Shown here: positions 59,317-64,000 of the stretch, piece after piece
How the letters are laid out: every line of letters begins with the position of its first letter
Position numbering within the stretch: position 1 is the first letter of the stretch
NCBI RefSeq assembly: GCF_028287845.1
Contig: NZ_JAQBOW010000071.1
Location: forward strand, 1-64,000
Direction of reading: 5' to 3'
DNA: 64,000 nt
Origin: Mucilaginibacter sp.
Lineage (GTDB): Bacteria; Bacteroidota; Bacteroidia; Sphingobacteriales; Sphingobacteriaceae
Position numbers and translations under genes: made by a program
Notes under the pieces: generated by a model
What the model was told of the DNA's origin: nothing
The model's database searches: none
What the model saw: only the letters and a program-made list of their open reading frames with translations

Positions 59317-60822
59317 ATGCTGCCACTGCTAACTGCCCAACAAATCCGCGAAGCGGATGCTCACACAATAGCTAATGAGCCTATTATCTCCATTGATCTA
59401 ATGGAGCGGGCATCGAAGGCATTTGTGGGTTGGTTTATTAATCGTTTTCCGGATAAGGGCAACGCCATATCAGTTTATTGCGGCACCGGTAATAATGGTG
59501 GCGACGGCTTGGCAATAGCCCGGATGCTGCACGATCATAAATACTTAAATTTAGATATAAAAATTGCCCGATACACTGATAGGGCAACCGACGACTTTAA
59601 TACCAACCTGCACCGTTTGCAGCAAATGAGTCTTAGCTTACACGAACTTAAGGCCGATGCAGAATTTCCTGCTGAAAATAGCGCTATTATTATTGATGCC
59701 TTATTGGGCAGCGGTTTAAATAAGCCATTAATGGGCGATTATAAAAGGCTGGCGACATACATTAACCAACTCAAAAGAACGGTTGTAGCCATTGATGTGC
59801 CTACCGGCCTTTTTACCGATGGCGAAATTGATAACGAGGCGGCTGTTATAAAGGCCGATCTGGTAATTACTTTTCAACAACCTAAAATTAATTTTCTGCT
59901 GCCTGAATCTGCCCCGCATATTAAATGCTGGGAGGCGGTAAACATTGGCATTGATGAGGAGTTTATAGCATCACTTAAATCACCTTACCTGTTTATTGAG
60001 GAAAAGGACATAAAGAAACTACTAAGGCCACGCCGTAATTTTAGCAATAAAGGCACTTACGGGCATGCTTTAATTGTGGCCGGTCAGGAAAAAACTATGG
60101 GGGCCGCTTTATTAAGTTCGGCAGGATGTGCCTATGCCGGGGTGGGTTTAACTACGGCTTGCGTACCCGAAAGCAGCCTTACTGCTTTAAATACTTACCT
60201 GCCCGAGATTATGGCAATTGTAAGAAAGGGAGTTGAACTGCCCGAAATAAAATGGCAGCAGTTTGCTGCCATAGGTATAGGCCCCGGGTTAGGAAAAGAT
60301 AAAAATGCCTTAGCATTAATAACCGAAATTTTTACCAACTATAAAAAGCCGGTGGTTATTGATGCGGATGCGCTTAACCTGCTGGCAAGTAATCCTGATC
60401 TTTGGGAAAAAATACCCGCGGGAAGTATATTAACCCCGCATATGAAAGAGTTCGACCGTTTGTTTGGCAAGCACGTCAATTGGTGGCAGCGCCTGCAAAG
60501 CAGTTTAGAAAAGGCAAAGCAGCATCATATATATATCGTTTTAAAAAATGATTACACACTGATAGCCACGCCTGATGGAAATGTTTATTTTAACAGCACA
60601 GGTAACCCTGCAATGGCAACCGGTGGTATGGGCGATGTGCTTACAGGTATTATCACCTCTTTATTGGCGCAAAAATATTCTCCCTGCGAAGCTTGCCTTA
60701 TTGGGGTATATATACATGGAAAAGCGGGCGATGAACTAGCGATGCCCAATCGTTTAAATGTTGTTTTGCCAGGGCAGCTGGCCAAACACCTGCCTATTGC
60801 AATGGCAAAATTAATGGCATAA
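59317..60822 (+). CDS. nnr: bifunctional NAD(P)H-hydrate epimerase/dehydratase
   Basis: VYCGTGNNGGDGLAIARML, AIDVPTGLFTDGE, YGHALIVAGQEKTMGAALLSSAGCAYAGVG, GNPAMATGGMGDVLTGII. Confidence 0.95.
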   Translation: MLPLLTAQQIREADAHTIANEPIISIDLMERASKAFVGWFINRFPDKGNAISVYCGTGNNGGDGLAIARMLHDHKYLNLDIKIARYTDRATDDFNTNLHRLQQMSLSLHELKADAEFPAENSAIIIDALLGSGLNKPLMGDYKRLATYINQLKRTVVAIDVPTGLFTDGEIDNEAAVIKADLVITFQQPKINFLLPESAPHIKCWEAVNIGIDEEFIASLKSPYLFIEEKDIKKLLRPRRNFSNKGTYGHALIVAGQEKTMGAALLSSAGCAYAGVGLTTACVPESSLTALNTYLPEIMAIVRKGVELPEIKWQQFAAIGIGPGLGKDKNALALITEIFTNYKKPVVIDADALNLLASNPDLWEKIPAGSILTPHMKEFDRLFGKHVNWWQRLQSSLEKAKQHHIYIVLKNDYTLIATPDGNVYFNSTGNPAMATGGMGDVLTGIITSLLAQKYSPCEACLIGVYIHGKAGDELAMPNRLNVVLPGQLAKHLPIAMAKLMA

Positions 60823-60855
60823 AAAAACGGAGCAAGTATTATGCATCCGTTTTTC
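60823..60855 (+). terminator. terminator-like hairpin
   Basis: AAAAACGGA ... TCCGTTTTT directly after the stop. Confidence 0.65.
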
Positions 60856-60930
60856 CTACTTATTAACTGATCTTATAAAGAACTAATACTCTGAGAAAAT
60901 TATTGATAAGACGCTGGTAGTCTTAAAAAG

Positions 60931-60978
60931 TTACAAAAAAAGCAATTTTTTTGTAAAAAACCGCATTTTTTACAAAAA
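60931..60978. promoter_or_regulatory. two mutually exclusive AT-rich hairpins
   Basis: TTACAAAAAAA gcaa TTTTTTTGTAA overlaps TTTTTGTAAAAAA ccgca TTTTTTACAAAAA. Confidence 0.35.
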
Positions 60979-61327
60979 TTAACTTTTTTTAACCATTTTA
61001 CCCGAAAATTTTAATTTATAGAGGTGCAAATTGACATACAATGCCGGTTTGTATGCTTTTATGACATTTTTTAAGTAAAATTTATAAAAAATTCCTTTTT
61101 TGGTTAAAAAATGCAACTTTTTCATTAAGATCAATTAAAATGATACAGGATTTGAATTATTGACCTATATGTTAAAACTCACCAATAAACTTCATTTCGC
61201 TCATGGTTGGTTAGTGCTGCGGCCTGTTGGCTAACGGGTTACTTTAAATGCATTGGCTAAATAATAGCAGCTTTTTGTTTTTTACTATCGAAGATAGTAA
61301 TGTGCGCTGAATTGGTAATCAGGCTAT

Positions 61328-61444
61328 TTAATATTTATTGCGTTGATTTTCTGAAGATTCAACCGCGTTTGCAAGTGCATATCGCTCCAGTGCTTTTTCC
61401 ATCTCCACAATATCGGCCTTTATTACCGTTTGTTTTTGAATCAT
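61328..61444 (-). CDS. candidate small protein (38 aa) downstream of lipA
   Basis: ATG at 61444: MIQKQTVIKADIVEMEKALERYALANAVESSENQRNKY*; not in the supplied ORF track, length below its cutoff. Confidence 0.35.
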   Translation of the reverse strand: MIQKQTVIKADIVEMEKALERYALANAVESSENQRNKY

Positions 61445-61509
61445 TGCTTTCACTGCAGTTTTTCTTTAGGGGATATATCGCCCAAACGTTGAAGAGATGA
61501 AGGGATTTA

Positions 61510-62388
61510 TCAGATTTCGAACAGGTGTTTTTCAGCATGATATGATGATCGAACCAACGGCCCGCTCTCTACATACCTAAAACCTTTATCAAGCCCAATC
61601 TGTTTGTAAAAAGCAAATTGATCTGGGTGTATCCAATCAATTACGGGGTGATGACTGCGTGTTGGCTGTAAATATTGACCCAAGGTTAATATATGTACGC
61701 CAGCTTCCAGCAAGTCGTCCATTGCTTCTAAAACATCTTCTTCTTTTTCGCCTAAACCCAACATGATGCCTGATTTGGTACGTAATCCCGAAGCCGATAT
61801 TTGCTTCAGTGCTTCCAAACTGCGATCATATTTAGCCTGTATACGCACCTCTTTTGTCAAGCGCCTTACGGTTTCAAGGTTGTGCGACACTACTTCAGGG
61901 CGGGTTTCAATCACCCTGGCCAAATTATCCCATACCCCTCTAAAGTCGGGCAGTAAAGTTTCTAAAGTAGTTTCGGGGCTTTCGCGGCGGATAGCATTAA
62001 TAGTATCGGCCCAAATTATTGAACCGCCATCTTTTAAATCATCCCGATCAACAGAAGTAATAACGCAATGTTTTACCTGCATCAGCTTAACCGAGTTTGC
62101 CACACGGTTAGGTTCGTCCATATCAACGGCAAGCGGCCTGCCTGTTGCCACCGCGCAAAATGAGCAGGAGCGTGTGCAGATGTTACCTAATATCATAAAG
62201 GTTGCAGTACCCGCCCCCCAGCACTCACCCATATTAGGGCAATTGCCGCTTTCGCAAATGGTATGCAGCTTATGGGTATCAACCAAACTACGCACATGGG
62301 CGTATTCTTTCCCTACGGGAAGTTTTACCCTTAGCCAATCAGGCTTGCGTTGTGGCTGATTAGCTGGAACTACCGGCAATTCTATCAT
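61510..62388 (-). CDS. lipA: lipoyl synthase
   Basis: [36 protein letters not shown]; CxxxCxxC radical-SAM site. Confidence 0.97.
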   Translation of the reverse strand: MIELPVVPANQPQRKPDWLRVKLPVGKEYAHVRSLVDTHKLHTICESGNCPNMGECWGAGTATFMILGNICTRSCSFCAVATGRPLAVDMDEPNRVANSVKLMQVKHCVITSVDRDDLKDGGSIIWADTINAIRRESPETTLETLLPDFRGVWDNLARVIETRPEVVSHNLETVRRLTKEVRIQAKYDRSLEALKQISASGLRTKSGIMLGLGEKEEDVLEAMDDLLEAGVHILTLGQYLQPTRSHHPVIDWIHPDQFAFYKQIGLDKGFRYVESGPLVRSSYHAEKHLFEI

Positions 62389-62525
62389 GAAACAAAAGTA
62401 GTTAAAAACCAGCTAACCCAATAAACGGCCAGAACAAATATTACAGTAAGTTGATGCTAGCACAAATTAATAAAGTTTTAAATTTGTAATGAATCAAGAA
62501 TTAACTTGACGGATTTATTAATCAT

Positions 62526-62981
62526 TTGAATAATCACGTAAAAATTTTATTTCGGTTTTATAGCGACATTTTAGAAGAGGAAACTGTGGAAACAATGTGG
62601 GCTATTACTATCGATGAGAGTAAAGGGCTTTATAAATTAGATAGCATTCCTTTTTATGCGCCGTTGATAGCGTCGGACGATATTGTATTTGCTGAATATG
62701 ACGATATAGAACTAATGCTTACTTACAGAAATACAGTTGAGTATTCGGGAAATTCAACAGTAAGAGTCGTTATAATGGACGATGCCAATGAAGCTAATGA
62801 CATACGTAAGATTTTTGAAACTTTAGGTTGTGTTTCGGAAAAGGTTAACAAGGTTTATTTCGTAATGGAAATCCCAGCAGATATTGACTATAAAACAATA
62901 AAAAACAAATTAATTGAGCTTGAAAATAAACAAGTTCTAGAATATTCAGAACCTTGTCTTTCCAATATTCATAAATATTAA
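62526..62981 (+). CDS. DUF4265-like protein
   Basis: HVKILFRFYSDILEEETVETMWAITIDESKGLYKLDSIPFYAPLIASDDIVFAEYDD; TTG start. Confidence 0.72.
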   Translation: MNNHVKILFRFYSDILEEETVETMWAITIDESKGLYKLDSIPFYAPLIASDDIVFAEYDDIELMLTYRNTVEYSGNSTVRVVIMDDANEANDIRKIFETLGCVSEKVNKVYFVMEIPADIDYKTIKNKLIELENKQVLEYSEPCLSNIHKY

Positions 62982-62994
62982 ATTAAACAAAATC

Positions 62995-63396
62995 ATGGCA
63001 ACTATTGAAACAACATACCTTGGCGGCTTACGTACCGAGGCAACTCACTTACAATCCGGAACTAAATTAATTACTGACGCGCCCACTGATAACAAAGGGA
63101 AAGGAGAAGCCTTTTCGCCAACCGATCTGTTGACCGAATCGTTAGCAGGGTGCATGTTAACTACAATGGGTATAGCTGCTGATACGCACGGCATCGATAT
63201 AGTTAATACCAGTGCCGAAGTTACTAAAGTAATGGCCACCAACCCACGTCGCGTAGCCGAGATAGTTATCAATCTGAAATTCCCGGCAACATATGATGAT
63301 AAGGAAAGGAAAATACTAGAACTGGCGGCTACAACCTGCCCGGTTTACATAAGCCTGCACCCTGATGTTAAAAAAACAATTGATTTTGGGTGGTAG
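62995..63396 (+). CDS. OsmC-family protein
   Basis: FSPTDLLTESLAGCMLTTMGIAADTHGIDI, CPVYISLHPDVKKTIDFGW. Confidence 0.92.
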   Translation: MATIETTYLGGLRTEATHLQSGTKLITDAPTDNKGKGEAFSPTDLLTESLAGCMLTTMGIAADTHGIDIVNTSAEVTKVMATNPRRVAEIVINLKFPATYDDKERKILELAATTCPVYISLHPDVKKTIDFGW

Positions 63397-63399
63397 GTT

Positions 63400-63530
63400 G
63401 TTGAAGATTATAGATTAGCTATTTAAAGATTAGGCCTGCCAAAAGTATAAAGTTTTATAATTTTATTAAGCGATGAGCCCAATCTTTAATCTCTAATTAA
63501 CTAATTTTTAATTAACTAATCTCTGATATA
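63400..63530. repeat. AGATTAG-type degenerate inverted repeat
   Basis: gattatagattagctatttAAAGATTaggc ... gcccAATCTTTaatctctaattaactaattttt between convergent genes. Confidence 0.55.
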
Positions 63531-63841
63531 GTCTCGTCCACAGATATCCCACCATGCGATTGATCAAGAATGCATTCGCCATTTTTAATTAATAATAATT
63601 GCGGTGATTCGTGGTGCACGCTAAATAGTTGTGCTACATGGTTAGATACGTCCCGATACTGTATCAAGTCTAAAAAATACAACGGCATGTTTTCGGGTAA
63701 GTTTTCCCAATCTAATTCAAAACGCTTTTTAGCCATCATACTGATGGAGCAGCGGGTGCTGTGTTTAAAAATTAAACTATAACCTTCTTGTTGCTTAATT
63801 TGGGTAAGCTGATCTGTAGTTTCTAATAATGTCCACTTCAT
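63512..63841 (-). CDS. ytxJ: bacillithiol system redox-active protein YtxJ-like
   Basis: SLIFKHSTRCSISMMAKKRFELDWENLPENMPLYFLDLIQYRDVSNHVAQLFSVHHESPQLLLIKNGECILDQSHGGIS. Confidence 0.9.
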   Translation of the reverse strand: MKWTLLETTDQLTQIKQQEGYSLIFKHSTRCSISMMAKKRFELDWENLPENMPLYFLDLIQYRDVSNHVAQLFSVHHESPQLLLIKNGECILDQSHGGISVDETISEIS

Positions 63842-64000
63842 ATGGCGCAAAGGTAAGGATGCTTATTTCGTTCTAAGTAATTACAACGTCAAACAAATAT
63901 TTGTTTTAAGCAAGTCTAAGAAAATGACGGGTTAGTTACGTCCTCGGGGATAAGAGTTATAAGCCGGGCAAAGTTTATTTGTACAAGAGGTGATGGTTCC

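Overview
This window is a 64 kb chromosomal segment that looks like Bacteroidota, probably Sphingobacteriaceae (Mucilaginibacter/Pedobacter-like). That placement is inference from gene content and TAnnTTTG-type promoters. Most of it is ordinary. There is a pentose-phosphate block (transaldolase fragment, rpiA, transketolase, ROK kinase) and a secreted/Tat sugar-oxidation block (Gfo/Idh oxidoreductase, GH35, TIM-barrel isomerase, PQQ-type dehydrogenase with PKD and cytochrome c). There are also LemA/TPM genes, a DEAD-box helicase, gpsA, an efflux adaptor plus TolC, tsaD, TamB, ribBA, LptF/G, tRNA-Met, rimP-nusA-infB, nnrD/E, lipA, OsmC and YtxJ. The parts worth a second look are: (1) a two-gene unit at 50989-53836, a small unknown ORF followed by an 855-aa STAND/NACHT-like ATPase with a conserved N-terminal HTH-like domain, a candidate defence or signalling system; (2) a dense repeat landscape at 14.8-18.9 kb, with a REP-like multi-hairpin family, a possible RAYT (Y1 transposase) start remnant, a 208-bp nested-palindrome MITE candidate inserted in a 10-bp tandem array, TGTTACA heptamer clusters and a 375-bp inverted-repeat element; (3) two ~241-bp palindromic repeats in direct orientation bracketing a serine hydrolase and an esterase at 41.48-44.87 kb; (4) several locus-specific inverted simple-word repeats between genes. 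All calls come from reading the sequence and the supplied ORFs; no database search was run.
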